From assembly GCA_947579605.1 (NCBI GenBank), contig OX388325.1:13945572-14009571 (forward strand): a DNA stretch of 64,000 nt, read 5' to 3'. Shown piece after piece: positions 1-10,504 of the stretch. The notes beneath the pieces are model-generated. The model was not told the DNA's origin, did not search any database, and saw only the letters and a program-made list of their open reading frames with translations. Position 1 is the stretch's first letter, and each line of letters starts with the position of its first letter. Origin of the DNA: Athripsodes cinereus (lineage: Eukaryota; Arthropoda; Insecta; Trichoptera; Leptoceridae). Made by a program: the position numbers and the translations under genes.

Positions 1-430
1 TGCTCTGGGTTTCCCCGCATGGGCAGGTGGGTGAATCAGCCATCCCCCACTGATGCAGATTTGCTGCCGAGCAGCCGACTCCAGTCCTAAATCTATTGAG
101 CCTCCACCAAGACCTTCTGGGTAGAGAGAACCCGGGCTGTTGTTGAGTTGGGTCGGTCACCAGGTAGCCTCTGGAGGTATCTGCTGTTGAGATCTCGCCA
201 TCGCTCTTGTGTATTGCGATTTCTCGGGTTATCGTTCATCAGCCAGAAGGGATGTCGTGACTTGAGTCGTTGGGGGGGCGGATCGTCAATATCGGTATGT
301 AGGTATGGGCAGGTTCCCGTTGTCGTTAATTTTATTCAACTCCCTGTAGCATGCCTCTTCGCGTCGTAGGCGTCTTCATAAATCAAATGAAGGGCATGGA
401 TGGCACATTAAAGAGACAAGCAGAAGGTAC
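1..430 (-). pseudogene. LINE reverse transcriptase C-terminal tail, frameshifted relic (runs off left edge)
   Basis: Read on the minus strand, three frames in succession give the typical C-terminal tail of a non-LTR retrotransposon ORF2: AIHALHLIYEDAYDAKRH (about 400-345), then RREEACYRELNKIN and PQRLKSRHPFW (about 345-150), then RRSWWRLNRFRTG and the zinc-knuckle-like HQWGMADSPTCPCGETQ reaching base 1. There is an in-frame stop near 290 and at least two frameshifts, so it is dead. The segment is clearly richer in GC than its surroundings. The family pattern (LKSRHPFW, then LNRxRTG, then CxCGExQ) is known from insect LINEs. The clade is not resolved. Confidence 0.8.
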
Positions 431-1690
431 GGAGTACCAATGGATTGTATTCCACTATGTGTAATCCACTATTTGCAGATTATTTATATATTTATTATAT
501 GAAATTACAAACTAATGTACTTTCTACTGTATTATTTTTCATTGAGAGAGACGTCTTTCGTCTTTCAAGGATATTGCTTATGGAATAATTTTTAATATAG
601 TAAAAAAAATTGCACATGTTTTTAGTTTATCATTTACCTAATTCTATTAAATTTTAATAAACAAAGACTCGGTGAATATAAATTATAAATTTATTTCATC
701 ATTTTAGGGCTAAAAGCATATTACAAACTTATTACAAAACCATAATTATACATATTTATAATATTGATATTGGTACACATGTACCTAGTAGAATTCCATA
801 ATTGGATAAATCGAAACAAGGGTCGTTCTACTAAAGATTAAAGAAGACGTCTTTCGACTTACGACTTACACTTATAATGGCCTAAAAATTAGAAAGACCT
901 CTCTTTCGCGCTGTTTAATCTATAGTAGAAAGAACTTTTCTTTCTTTCATACAAATATACATACCTATAAATTTTAATAAATTCATTTAATATTTCTTGA
1001 CTTGTGTGCTTCTATTTGTAAACGAGAGTTTACTGAAGTGAAAATTTTTACGAAATTATAAACGAATTTAGATATTAATTAATTTATAATTAATTATTTA
1101 ATTAAACCGAGCTATCAGAAACAATACAAAACTTAACTAAACCTTCTTAATAGTGTCTTAATGGGAAAATTTATGATTTCACATACCTACATACCTACTA
1201 ACTTCTCTATACTAATAATTAAAAAGAGTCGAATTGTAAGTAATAAAAATATTTAGTTTATGTCAAAGACCTTTCTATACAGACGTGTTCAAATTATTAG
1301 ACTAGAGTTTCAAATAACCAATTTTTTGTATTTGTCTTCAAATAGGTATATTCTATGTTTTTATTATTTATTATTTATTTTTTATTTTATTTTAATAAAA
1401 TATACCACTGCCAGCTTGACAGTTGTTAAACCTAATTGCTGGACAGTGGACAACATATCACAATCATGAACAAATAAGAATCTAAAATAACAACTAAAAT
1501 AATAATTATATCTTAGTAATAAAAAAGAACTTACAATATGCTGTATAAACACTTCACAGTATTCCCAAACACACTATTTAAAAAAACTATAAAACAAACT
1601 TAACTAAAAACATCGTCAAATTAAATACATCAATATGTAAAAAAAAATAACAATCACCATAATTTTTCAGACCGAGTACAAGGCCACCAC
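431..1690. other. AT-rich stretch without a recognisable gene
   Basis: No supported coding sequence. The motif GACGTCTTTCG occurs near 549 and 845, with related CTCTTTCG near 900. An inverted match (GAAAGACGTCTCTCTCG) lies near 35752, hinting at a dispersed short repeat. A small open frame at 1260-1469 is low complexity and looks like chance. Confidence 0.5.
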
Positions 1691-1904
1691 CCAATCAGAG
1701 CCACCCATGCTACATCACACTACTTGTTTATTAAATAACTAGTGATGGGCAAGGCTCGCTTTGGTTCCAGTAGACCGTGTACCCGATCCGACATACTTAA
1801 TAACAAAAAAATCATAATAATAGCATATACTGAAACAAAAATGTTTACATGCCAATTATAATATTCATAAAAGAAATGTCCACATATATCTACTAAAACA
1901 AATA
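1691..1904. other. Flank of the LINE 3' end, with hAT-like terminus
   Basis: Just outside the LINE (ATT)n tail. TAGTGATGGGCAA at 1742-1754 matches the usual start of insect hAT termini, but I found no partner terminus, so only a fragment can be claimed. Confidence 0.3.
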
Positions 1905-1927
1905 ACAATAATAATAATAACAAAACA

Positions 1928-4498
1928 TTATAAATAGTTGTCTATATGCTTAATGAACTCACGGTATGATACAGCAAATATATCGACGTGAGGTGCTAGT
2001 TCATTAAGAAATTGTACAGCCCTACCTACAGGAGAGTTAGCTATAAGGTTAGTCCTACCCTGTGGAGGATAAAATAACATGTGTGAACGCGATCTACAAT
2101 ATGAGTTTGGCACATAAAAATTCAATTCGGCGAGAATTGTGGGGTTTTGTATTATTCCGTGTAACAGTTTATAAAAGTGTCTGCAATGATACTCCTTACG
2201 CCTCTTTTCTAACGTTTCATATCCCATACATCCCATGACAAACAATGAAGGATACAAGTACGGATAATAGCCACATTCGACTCGATACAAGTGTCGTAAA
2301 AAACGTTTCTGAACCTTTTCAAGTTGCAGCACATAAGTGGTTTCACCTGGACTCCAAATAAGGGAACCTGATTCCAGAATTGAACGCACAAGTGATTCGT
2401 ATAATACGCGCAAGGTGTTACCATTTTTAAAATGTGTTGCATTCCTCATTACAAAACCCAATACCTTGAAAGCTCTGTCCGTGGTTTCCGTGATGTGTTT
2501 TTTAAAGGAAAGATCCGCCATAAATACAATTCCCAAATCTTTGGTTTCATCTATTCGACACAACGACATACCTGCCATTTTATAAGAGTATTTAAGCGGT
2601 TCGCGAGATCTTGTATATGTCATCATGTTACACTTTTGAATACTAAATAAAAGATTATTCTTTAAGGACCATGAATAGATGGCATCTATGTCGCTTTGCA
2701 GCAGTATCGCATCATTTTCTGATTCTATCTCACGAAAAACCTTCAAGTCATCGGCATAAAGTAAGTAATTAGAATTTTTAATAACATTTCCAATGTCATT
2801 AATAAAGATTGAGAACAAAAGTGGCCCCAAATTAGATCCCTGTGGCACACCCGAAAGCGAAGGGTATACATCAGATTTAAATCCTCTGTAAAATACATAT
2901 TGACAGCGGCCTTGCAGATAGTCCGCTAAATATGCCACAAAGTTTGTAGAAAGTCCAAATTCGTCCAATTTAGCTAACAAAATATTGTGATCAACTCTAT
3001 CGAACGCCTTTTCGAAGTCATTGTAGTTTACATCTACTTGAATCCGTCTGTCTAGGTGTTTTGTAACAAACGTTTGAAAACTCATAAGGTTTGTACTCGT
3101 TGATCTGGCCGGTCGAAAACCGTGTTGCTCGTCTACCATTTGATGTCCACAACTATCCCAAATCTTCTTATGAACAATCATTTCCAGCAGTTTTGCTGGA
3201 GAAGACAAAATTGCTATGGGCCTATAATTAGTTATTTCGAACACATCCCCCTTTTTATGAATTGGTGTTACCTTTGTCACTTTCCAGGGCTTTGGAAATT
3301 CCCCAGTTGATAGAGAAAGATTAAAAATGTGCTTCAAAACACCAACCATGTTCATTCCGACTTCCTTAAATAAAAACGATGGTATCATATCCGGGCCAGA
3401 TGAGGACTTTGGCTTAAGTTTTCTTAAACTATATTCAATATCTTGGTCGGTTATACCATCAATATTACACAAAGTACTACCTACAGTGTTCTGCGTCCGA
3501 AAGGTGCTAGGTTGACTAAAAACTGAAGAGAAGAAGTCTGCAAAGCCGTTGGCTATATCTTGTGGTTTAGTATAAGCTATGTCCTGAGAACTTAAACACA
3601 CCGGCAATTGGTTTGTTCCCCTTTTACTCTTAACAAAATTCCAGAATCGCTTGGGATTTTTCCTAATATTTTCTTCACTTAATTCAATATACCGCAAATA
3701 ACAATCGCGAATCCCCTTCTTTACAGATTTTCTAAGTTCGCTAAACATATCGTAAGCATAAGATGACTGTGTTTGTTTCCAGAATTTGTGATACATATGT
3801 TTTTTTCTAATGTTGTAAATTAACTGACCTGAAAACCAACTAGGATACAGAACAGGGCTGTTATTAGCGTTAGCTCCAAAAAACTGGTCTAATGCATCAT
3901 ACAATATTCTGTAAAATGCATCTACAGCATCATTCACATTTACTGCTGCATATACTTCCGACCATGAATAATTTGCTATAAAATCATTGAATATTGAGAT
4001 GTCAGAACGTTTAAATTTCCACCTCATAGCACTGTTGTCAGTTGCAGTCTCCCTCTCTTTGTGATTGTTAGTTCTATTTAATTTTAATTCAATTTCAATA
4101 GCAGGATGATGGACATCCTCGGCTACGAGTGGGAGCTCCTGCTTTCTAACATCAACGCATGAGTTTGCGATATTAGTATATACAAGATCCAAAACTCTGT
4201 TATTATGATTCAAAACCTGATTATGTTGACTTAGATTAAAAAAATTTAGAAAATAGGCATGTTCACTTACAGGATAATTACAAGAGTGGAGATTAAAATC
4301 TCCAAAAATTACAATATTTTTATCAATAAGTCTGTTACTAAAACTTTCAATTTTTTGATAAAAGCTAGAGAATTTATCTTTGTCAGTACTAGGAGGAAAA
4401 TATACAACACAAACATAAATAGTAACGTGATTGAACCCAATCTTCACCCACAAGTCTTCTCCATCCGTTTCAAGATAAGGCAGTCTTTTTGCACTTAA
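1928..4498 (-). CDS. LINE ORF2, main part: endonuclease C-terminal half plus reverse transcriptase
   Basis: About 855 uninterrupted codons up to the TTAA junction at 4495-4498. Counting residues from the TTG codon at 4453 (841 residues to the stop), visible motifs are GDFNLH at 51-56 (endonuclease), LDLVYTN at 88-94, EDVHHPAI at 112-119, then the reverse transcriptase: SGPDMIP 352-358, PIHKKGD 397-403, NYRPIAI 409-415, NDFEKAFDRVDH 478-489 (first catalytic Asp at 479), SGVPQGS 534-540 and YADD 566-569. The frame has no true start here. It continues from the piece at 5520-5814 if the insert is removed. The absence of stops over this length contrasts with every other LINE in the window and suggests a recent insertion. 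The product would be the retrotransposition enzyme performing target-primed reverse transcription. Confidence 0.92.
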   Translation of the reverse strand, partial: LSAKRLPYLETDGEDLWVKIGFNHVTIYVCVVYFPPSTDKDKFSSFYQKIESFSNRLIDKNIVIFGDFNLHSCNYPVSEHAYFLNFFNLSQHNQVLNHNNRVLDLVYTNIANSCVDVRKQELPLVAEDVHHPAIEIELKLNRTNNHKERETATDNSAMRWKFKRSDISIFNDFIANYSWSEVYAAVNVNDAVDAFYRILYDALDQFFGANANNSPVLYPSWFSGQLIYNIRKKHMYHKFWKQTQSSYAYDMFSELRKSVKKGIRDCYLRYIELSEENIRKNPKRFWNFVKSKRGTNQLPVCLSSQDIAYTKPQDIANGFADFFSSVFSQPSTFRTQNTVGSTLCNIDGITDQDIEYSLRKLKPKSSSGPDMIPSFLFKEVGMNMVGVLKHIFNLSLSTGEFPKPWKVTKVTPIHKKGDVFEITNYRPIAILSSPAKLLEMIVHKKIWDSCGHQMVDEQHGFRPARSTSTNLMSFQTFVTKHLDRRIQVDVNYNDFEKAFDRVDHNILLAKLDEFGLSTNFVAYLADYLQGRCQYVFYRGFKSDVYPSLSGVPQGSNLGPLLFSIFINDIGNVIKNSNYLLYADDLKVFREIESENDAILLQSDIDAIYSWSLKNNLLFSIQKCNMMTYTRSREPLKYSYKMAGMSLCRIDETKDLGIVFMADLSFKKHITETTDRAFKVLGFVMRNATHFKNGNTLRVLYESLVRSILESGSLIWSPGETTYVLQLEKVQKRFLRHLYRVECGYYPYLYPSLFVMGCMGYETLEKRRKEYHCRHFYKLLHGIIQNPTILAELNFYVPNSYCRSRSHMLFYPPQGRTNLIANSPVGRAVQFLNELAPHVDIFAVSYREFIKHIDNYL

Positions 4499-5519
4499 CT
4501 TTCAATATGCGGGAGCTGACTATAGTCACACAGTACGTGAATGACAAATCTGCGGTAGCTGAGTATAGTCATTTTCAACATTTACATGAGTATTATGGTT
4601 GTATTATGTAACATAACTCCAAGAATGTACTAGACATTGGCGTATAAAATATTATTGCACAAGTATATGTAATTTATTTTGAGATGTGTTTAGCAGTTTT
4701 ATTAAAAAACCCTTTTTATTGAGATGTCACCTCGGTAAACGAATTTGTCAATTTAAATTTCCCTCCTTGCGACAGTAGCGCCACCGTTATTAGTTCATGA
4801 ATCATGCGTCGACACTGCCGCTATGGCATATCTCCAAACAGTTTGTACTGTAACTTGATGTCAATTTCATTATCTGCTATCATGATATCATTTTAAAATT
4901 ATGATATGATTTTTTTAATTTTTACAATGGTCCACAAGTTAATATACGCCTATGGAAAAAAATAAGCAATATTAATGAAATCAGAGGAATAATGTTCACA
5001 ATAATAATATCTTCCTCACATTTAAACCGTAATAATTATATAAAAATTACGCTACTCAATTAATATGAATATAATTATATTTTTTATTGTTTCATGGATC
5101 ATATTTAGACGCCTTACTGTAATTTGTTTGTATAATTATTAATTTCAAAGTATATCTATCTATATACAAATAGGTATTGTTTCAATGCAGTGTTCCAATG
5201 TATTGGATATTCTTACTACCACATATGTTGTAGAGACAATACACCAGTCACTACTACATGTAAGTATATTGTACACCAGTCATCAATTATCAAACTGCTG
5301 TTTTGTTAATTTTTTTACGAATCATAGAATGCGAGATATGACATAATACTTATATCAGTATGCAGATTATTGATTTTTCTTTGTAAAAATTTGATTATTA
5401 ATTTTTAAAACTATTATTTTGTTGGTAAATAATGAGAGGCTATCCATTATTTAAGTGTGGAATTCAAGAGTGTCGCCCGCAAATGTTTGCAGGTGTCATA
5501 TTACAAAGCATATTACGGG
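4499..5519. mobile_element. TTAA-flanked insertion, piggyBac-like non-autonomous element (candidate)
   Basis: A 1,021-bp insert bounded by TTAA on both sides (4495-4498 and 5520-5523). Deleting the insert plus one TTAA restores ORF2 in frame (codons reading Q-L-L-S-A-K-R across the join). The ends read CTTTCAATATGC on the left and, reverse-complemented, CCCGTAATATGC on the right, sharing AATATGC, so any terminal inverted repeat is short and imperfect. TTAA duplication is characteristic of the piggyBac superfamily. No transposase frame is present; the interior is AT-rich apart from a GC-richer patch near 4760-4830. Confidence 0.6.
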
Positions 5520-5814
5520 TTAATAATTGCCTTGAATTGACAGCCAGAGCCACACCGCCTCCTCTGGATGTCCTATCTTTCCGAAAAACAGTGAAACGCT
5601 CGTCGAAGAGTTCAGCATTCAAGACTCCAGGCGAAAGCCAGGTTTCAGTTAAAGCAATAATATCCGGTTCTTGTGTTAGAAGGTTACATTTAAATTCATG
5701 CGTTTTAGTGTTCAATCCCCTCACATTTGCGTACGTGCAAAATGTACTCCTAATGATGGAACGCTTAGGCAGTGGACGCTGGGATTTTTCGTCCTCTCCG
5801 AAATGTCCACTCAT
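5520..5814 (-). CDS. LINE ORF2, 5' part: start and endonuclease N-terminal half
   Basis: Starts at ATG 5814, inside the end of ORF1 and in a different frame. The usual endonuclease entry reads YANVRGLNTKTHEF, followed by EPDIIALTETWLS (catalytic Glu in TETW) and SRGGGVALAV. Translation then runs into the TTAA insert and stops about 19 codons later (5464). Joined on paper to 1928-4498 it gives an ORF2 of about 950 codons, the usual size for this class. The ORF1/ORF2 overlap is about 50 nt. Confidence 0.88.
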
Positions 5815-6190
5815 TGATTCCAGTATTTGGTGGCCACATGTCCCCTCTCATCCATTCTTCAAATATACTTGCTGGTACAGTAATTTTGAACGATGCATGC
5901 AATCCTTTGCTTACGATCTTCTCAACAATTATATTATCACTCGTGTTAGGTCTTTTTCTGTTCATATATGCTTTGACCTGTTCTTCTGATGTATTCTGTT
6001 CAAATGAGAATGCGTGAATAAATTTCCGCGGTTCAACTGCTACCAATTCAGTATCCGCTTCACCCTGTCCTCTAATAATTTTCCTCTGCTTCCACCTCTG
6101 CTGTCTTGTCTCACCATGTCCAGGCTTTTCTCCAGCCAGAACCGAAGCATAAGAAACAGAATTTTGAACTGGCATTGAAGTGAGTATTTT
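5765..6190 (-). CDS. LINE ORF1, C-terminal fragment
   Basis: About 140 codons ending in TAA at 5765, from roughly PVQNSVSYASVLAG to RRGRKIPASTA. The stretch IIVEKIVSKGLHASFKITV followed by WPPNTGINEWTF resembles the C-terminal RNA-binding part of insect LINE ORF1 (Gag-like) proteins. The CCHC knuckles and N-terminal two thirds are missing, consistent with 5' truncation. The first ~24 codons of the open frame upstream (from 6247) probably belong to flanking sequence. Role in active elements: binds the LINE RNA in a ribonucleoprotein. Confidence 0.7.
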   Translation of the reverse strand, partial: KILTSMPVQNSVSYASVLAGEKPGHGETRQQRWKQRKIIRGQGEADTELVAVEPRKFIHAFSFEQNTSEEQVKAYMNRKRPNTSDNIIVEKIVSKGLHASFKITVPASIFEEWMRGDMWPPNTGINEWTFRRGRKIPASTA

Positions 6191-6220
6191 TATAAAAATC
6201 GTAACAAAGTTTTCTGAAAT

Positions 6221-6272
6221 GTGAAGACTGGAGTAAGGTAAAAACACCTAATTATTGTACTCCAGTCTTCAC
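6221..6272. repeat. Perfect 15-bp inverted repeat with 22-nt loop
   Basis: GTGAAGACTGGAGTA at 6221-6235 is the exact reverse complement of 6258-6272. The right arm lies inside the Tc1 transposase relic (codons for SEDWST). The left arm sits between that relic and the LINE 5' end, so it looks like a small inverted duplication made at the junction rather than a functional hairpin. Confidence 0.8.
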
Positions 6273-6620
6273 TGGACATATTTCCTAGGATTTTAGCCCA
6301 CTCCAGCCTGTTTTTGGCCATTTCAAGTGTAATCTTTTGTTTTCTTCTCAGTCGACGTCCTTTTAGCCCACATTCAAAAAGTCTCCCCCTCACAGTTACT
6401 GCAGATACCTTGAGTCCAGCTTCACTAAATTGATCGCTCAGGACCTTAGAAGTAACTTATCGATTGTTTAATGCCATTTTCACCATATTTCTATGTGCAC
6501 TGGGAGTGATTTTCCTCTTGTGACCACAATTTCCTTTTCTATGATGCTCATATTGGCCACAATTTTGAACAGTTTTTTAAATTCTGCTAACTGTTTTTTG
6601 CAAAACTCCTACTTTTTGTA
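6246..6620 (-). pseudogene. Tc1-family transposase relic, N-terminal/central part
   Basis: The minus strand reads, with stops, GVLQKTVSRI, GHKRKITPSAHRNMVKMAL, then an open run SAVTVRGRLFECGLKGRR, RRKQKITLEMAKNRLEWAK and SSEDWSTI. This is the DNA-binding helix-turn-helix region and the start of the catalytic domain of Tc1 transposases. The DDE triad is absent because the copy stops just before the first Asp. In-frame stops show it is inactive. No terminal repeats were identified. Confidence 0.8.
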
Positions 6621-6779
6621 CAATTTAAGACTGTATAAGCATTTTCATGCAATAAAACCTTAACCGCAGAGAAACTTTTAGCAAAAATTACTTTTAACAT
6701 ACCAAATAGACGAACGAGACACACTTCGACTTAACTCGCCACTACATCGATGCGTTACCACATATAACAATTTGGAGAA

Positions 6780-7210
6780 GGTGAGGTCCGTGGACATATT
6801 CTGTATGTCCAGGAGCCTTTTTAGGAGCCACATTAGACAGGAATGAAATATTTGTTTATTTTTTCTTTTCTTTTCTTTTTTTCTTTCTGTGTTTGTACTG
6901 TACTGGCAATAATAATAATAATAATGAATTCAAAGATGGGCTGGTCAAGTACAAGAAATATGTTTAATGGTAATTATGTTATATTTTGTAAAATTTTATT
7001 GTATGTTTCCCATTTTTTTAAATAAATAAAAAAAAGAAATAATATAAAAAAAAAAAAAATTAATGAAGTTCATACTACAAAATAATACTAATTGCATTAT
7101 AAACACTGTACGTACATACAGTGTTTAATTACACTGAATATATAATGTAATAATAATCATACATTCAATGATAAGTGAATAAATCTAATGACATTTTTAT
7201 ACCATTATAA
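6780..7210. other. Low-complexity AT-rich stretch
   Basis: Contains (AAT)n at about 6907-6924 and A-rich runs near 7020-7060. No gene or recognisable element. Confidence 0.5.
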
Positions 7211-7214
7211 CACA

Positions 7215-7515
7215 AAATATACCATCATGGCATATCCCACAAATGATTGTAGCCATCAGACCAGCTGCATGCAGTAAACACGAAAACTGTCCTCTACTAC
7301 GTGCTCCATCTAAAATTAAGAAATGTATATAATTTTTTAATTTTTTTTTGTCCATGGACATCGAAAGTGATTACTTAAGCCAGGCTATGGCCAATTCGTA
7401 AGCGTTGGAACGCCTTTCTCACTTTGACAATAATTATTAAAATTAAGACATTCAGAATGGGTGGCAAATCTCATTATTGCTAACACCTCCCTCTTACAGG
7501 ACACTCAAACACATA
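7215..7515 (-). mobile_element. Family B retroposon, diverged copy
   Basis: Starts TACCATCATGGCATATCC, then CAGACCAGCTGCATGC, ATTCAGAATGGGTGGCAAA and CTTACAGGACACTC, the ordered landmarks of the fullest copy at 60812-61079 in reverse orientation. Non-coding. Confidence 0.7.
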
Positions 7516-7690
7516 CGGAAAAGAGAAAATTATGATGTTTATATTTTATCGACTGGCATCGCAGATTCTCTGGCAAAGCATAGGTCCCCCACTCTTTTCT
7601 CTTAATTTTCCAGTACCTACCCTGCTGACAGAGGAAGGTTTTTTTATAAAACAGAGATATAAGTGTAGTGTATAATATTACTACTATTAT

Positions 7691-8235
7691 TAGTGATGTG
7701 AGAAGAGAAAATTCTCCAAAGAAATTTCTCGAGAACGAGAAATTTCTCCGAGAATTTCTCCTCTGATGGAAGAGAAATTTCTCTCCATAATTTTTCTTAG
7801 TGGTATTATGACCTTTCGCCCAGTAGGTACACTTCGCAGCCAACCTGATTGATCCAAAAATTTGTGGGGATGATTAAGGCCCAAATCAGAGGTTATTAAC
7901 ACTTTTTTTCCATGTACATACCAGCAATATTTTTTTTAACTTAAATATGGGCATGTGGGGTGTCAAACATCAAAAATTTTCATCAGTTATTAACACTTTT
8001 TTCTATATAGGTACCTAACATTTTTTTGTTTCCATAATTAATTGTAACCATATTGGTGATAAATTGTCTCAACTTTTGTACATTTTTATTGATTGAATTA
8101 AGTATTTATTATTATTATACTATTTTAAATAAAAAATAAAAAATAATCTCCGAAAATTCTCAACTTAGAGAAATTTATCGAGAAATATCTCGGTAAATTT
8201 CTCGAAAAATTATTTCTTGAGAATTCCACAACACT
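7691..8235. mobile_element. hAT-type MITE, family with TAGTGATGTG/TAGTGTTGTG ends
   Basis: Left end TAGTGATGTGAGAAGAG and reverse-complemented right end TAGTGTTGTGGAATTCTC form imperfect terminal inverted repeats rich in TTTCTCGAGAAA sub-repeats. A second copy at 27200-27648 has a perfect 8-bp target duplication, proving the hAT class. This one sits in the triplet-repeat tail of the B copy that follows, which blurs its duplication (ACTATTAT at 7683-7690 and 8233-8240). No transposase. Confidence 0.8.
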
Positions 8236-8455
8236 ATTATTATACCATCACGTCACATCCCACAAGTGGGGTAGCCAACAAGCCAGCTAAACATGAAGAT
8301 TATCCTTTATACGCCAATAAAAGGATGTTCAGGATGGGTGTCACGCCTCATCACTAAATTATAAATGTTAACAATGTGTTTTATACGTAAGATTTTACGA
8401 TTATATGCTTCTTATTGGACACTCAAAAACTTGCAAAAATGAGACTCCCCCAGAG
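8236..8455 (-). mobile_element. Family B retroposon copy interrupted by a hAT MITE
   Basis: TATACCATCACGTCACATCC, CACAAGTGGGGTAGCC, TTCAGGATGGGTG and GGACACTCAAAAACTTGC mark the B sequence in reverse orientation. It is broken at 8455 by the hAT MITE and probably resumes at 8790. Confidence 0.75.
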
Positions 8456-8789
8456 CAGTGGTTCTTAGCCTTTTTGGGGGTACCGAACCTCACCAGTTGC
8501 ACATATGCATTCACCGAACCCCTCCTAATTTGAAAAATAAAATTAGATTTTTACAAATTCAATACATTGTATATATTTATATAATAGGTGTACAAAATAA
8601 AAAAAAAAAAACAAAGATCAAAACATTATAAATTATATTTTTTACTTTTTTTCTATTTTTTATTGGAGTATTTTTTTTTCTTTTTCCAACTCGCAAAACT
8701 ATCTTGCCTTTAAAATGATTTTCACCGAACCCCCAAGACTGACTCACCGAACCCCTGGGGTTCGATCGAACCCAGGTTAAGAACCACTG
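8456..8789. mobile_element. hAT MITE with CAGTGGTTCTTA ends and perfect 8-bp duplication
   Basis: A 334-bp element starting CAGTGGTTCTTAGCC and ending GGTTAAGAACCACTG. Both sides carry CCCCAGAG (8448-8455 and 8790-8797), an exact 8-bp target-site duplication as made by hAT transposases. Inner inverted motifs ACCGAACC and GGTTCGAT lie near each end. Interior is poly-A/T rich and non-coding. Confidence 0.95.
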
Positions 8790-8859
8790 CCCCAGAGGCT
8801 TTCTGGACGAGAACCAAGGATTTGATATGGAATCTTTATTAATACAAGCCGAAGCCATA

Positions 8860-10270
8860 CAGAGAGTAAATTAAGTAACTATCTATCTAAATAAAACAAA
8901 GCGTTTAGTCTTCACGTTCATTTGTATGTCTGTCAGAGCGGAGTATAATAATTTAATATGAATTCTGATACCTTCAGTAGTATAGTATAGGTATAACTTG
9001 TGGTGGAGGAAGATAGTTACACGGTTGGTCGCTCTCAACATGAAATGTTACAACTACGCTTTTTGTAATTCTCTTGTTAATTCATTAATTAATATTCCAT
9101 ACTATAAAATATATAAAAGTGTCTACCACTAATTATTCAACATTTCGTTATGACTCTTGCGAGTCTGTCTGTTTGAATATTTCCACTGTCTCCAGTTCCA
9201 TAGCAATTCAATTAGAAATTCTGTGTATTATTGATGGTTGGTTACTCCAACAGCAGACAGAGCAGTATTTGATAGGTGGGTCGCCATATTTTAATTTATT
9301 TTCAATATATTACGTTACTCTTATCTGCAAAATCACTCACTATTGGGTGGAATGCCTAAATAATAATAAAATAATACGTTACTCTTTGTGTATCCATATT
9401 GAGTGAATTAAAAAACTTTTCTTTTTTTTATTTCTGTATAGTGTATACAATATTCATTCGTCTCTTAATGTATTGATAATGTCTCATAAAGAGACGATAC
9501 AATATTGTATAGCAGCAGAAATAAAAGTAAAAAGTCTGTTATTTTATTATTTGTCTTATTCTCTATCAATTTGTATTGAAAGTCAGAATCATGTACAAAA
9601 TTATCATGCTGTCGAGAATTGTATTAATTTCTTTTAATTTTTAATTAATAATTGTTATTTTTATTTTTTTATTTAGGTACCTACTTATTTAATTTTTTTT
9701 TACGAAAATACGTAAAACTACATACAACATGACCGAAGGTATTAACATTGCAGTGAAAGCATAGGATGAACAAATGTGAACAGAAGTGTTCACTTTCGAT
9801 GAACAGGTTTGACCCTGACACTCCGGATGATCATCCATAGTGAAGCAATCTGAATGCTACTTAAGGAAGGGCTTTTTTTGACAAAATCCTTCCTGAATAT
9901 AATTAAACAACCATTCGTATCCACTAAATTTTAACTTTTACAATATAGACTTAAAATCAAAACTTAATTGTGGTAGCAGTAGCTATATATTTATAATTTT
10001 TGTACACGATCAACGCCGGGCATTTAACGTTAACTACGTTATTTAACAATACAAATAATAATAACAGCAAATACTAAATACTGATGTGAGACTAAAATGT
10101 ACATATTACGTATAAGCGCGGCGCTGGTTACCCCCTGTGGCAGGTGTTGGTGTATTTATAATACTATACATACTATGTACATACAATATGTAGGCTTTCT
10201 TACCTATTCACCATAATTGTTTTAATATATACCTACCAATTATATATTATGTAACATCTAAGAGCTAACA
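8860..10270. other. AT-rich stretch without a recognisable gene
   Basis: No supported coding sequence or complete element. TAGGTACCTA occurs near 9676. The frame at 9119-9406 has no recognisable motif. Confidence 0.5.
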
Positions 10271-10278
10271 ATAAGTAG

Positions 10279-10445
10279 ATACAAAATAATGCATCGACTT
10301 CTACTACTACTATTGTACCAACACTGCTTATTCCGCAAGTGGGGTAGCCACCAGATCAACTGCATACAAACTGTCCTATTCTTGACAACAAAATATTTAA
10401 ACTTTTAACATGGCTGGCAAATCTCATCCTTTCTAAATTTAAGAT
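10279..10445 (-). mobile_element. Family B copy, first member of a local duplication
   Basis: GATACAAAATAATGCATCGA, then a (TAC)n tract and CAAGTGGGGTAGCC. The same non-B flank recurs at 10707, so the two B copies arose by a local duplication rather than two insertions. Confidence 0.7.
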
Positions 10446-10504
10446 GTTAAATATCTTTATTTTTTAGAACAAATAAAAAAGGTAAACATTACACGAAGAT
10501 GAAG

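Larger units (their letters stand above)
1905..6200 (-). mobile_element. 5'-truncated LINE (Jockey/CR1-like), interrupted by a TTAA insertion
   Basis: Minus-strand non-LTR retrotransposon. In transcription order it has an ORF1 C-terminal fragment (about 6190-5765), the ORF2 start overlapping ORF1 (5814), a foreign insert (5519-4499), the rest of ORF2 (4498-1928), and a very short 3' UTR ending in an (ATT)n tract (about 1922-1905). ORF2 has an APE-type endonuclease and a reverse transcriptase with YADD. No RNase H is seen. ORF1 is only about 140 codons, so the copy is 5' truncated. I could not define a target-site duplication. Jockey/CR1 placement rests on the domain order and short microsatellite tail and is an inference. 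Confidence 0.85.

Noticed and set aside
5432..5989. 185-codon plus-strand open frame
   Set aside because: Antisense of LINE ORF1/ORF2; the minus strand has clear endonuclease motifs.
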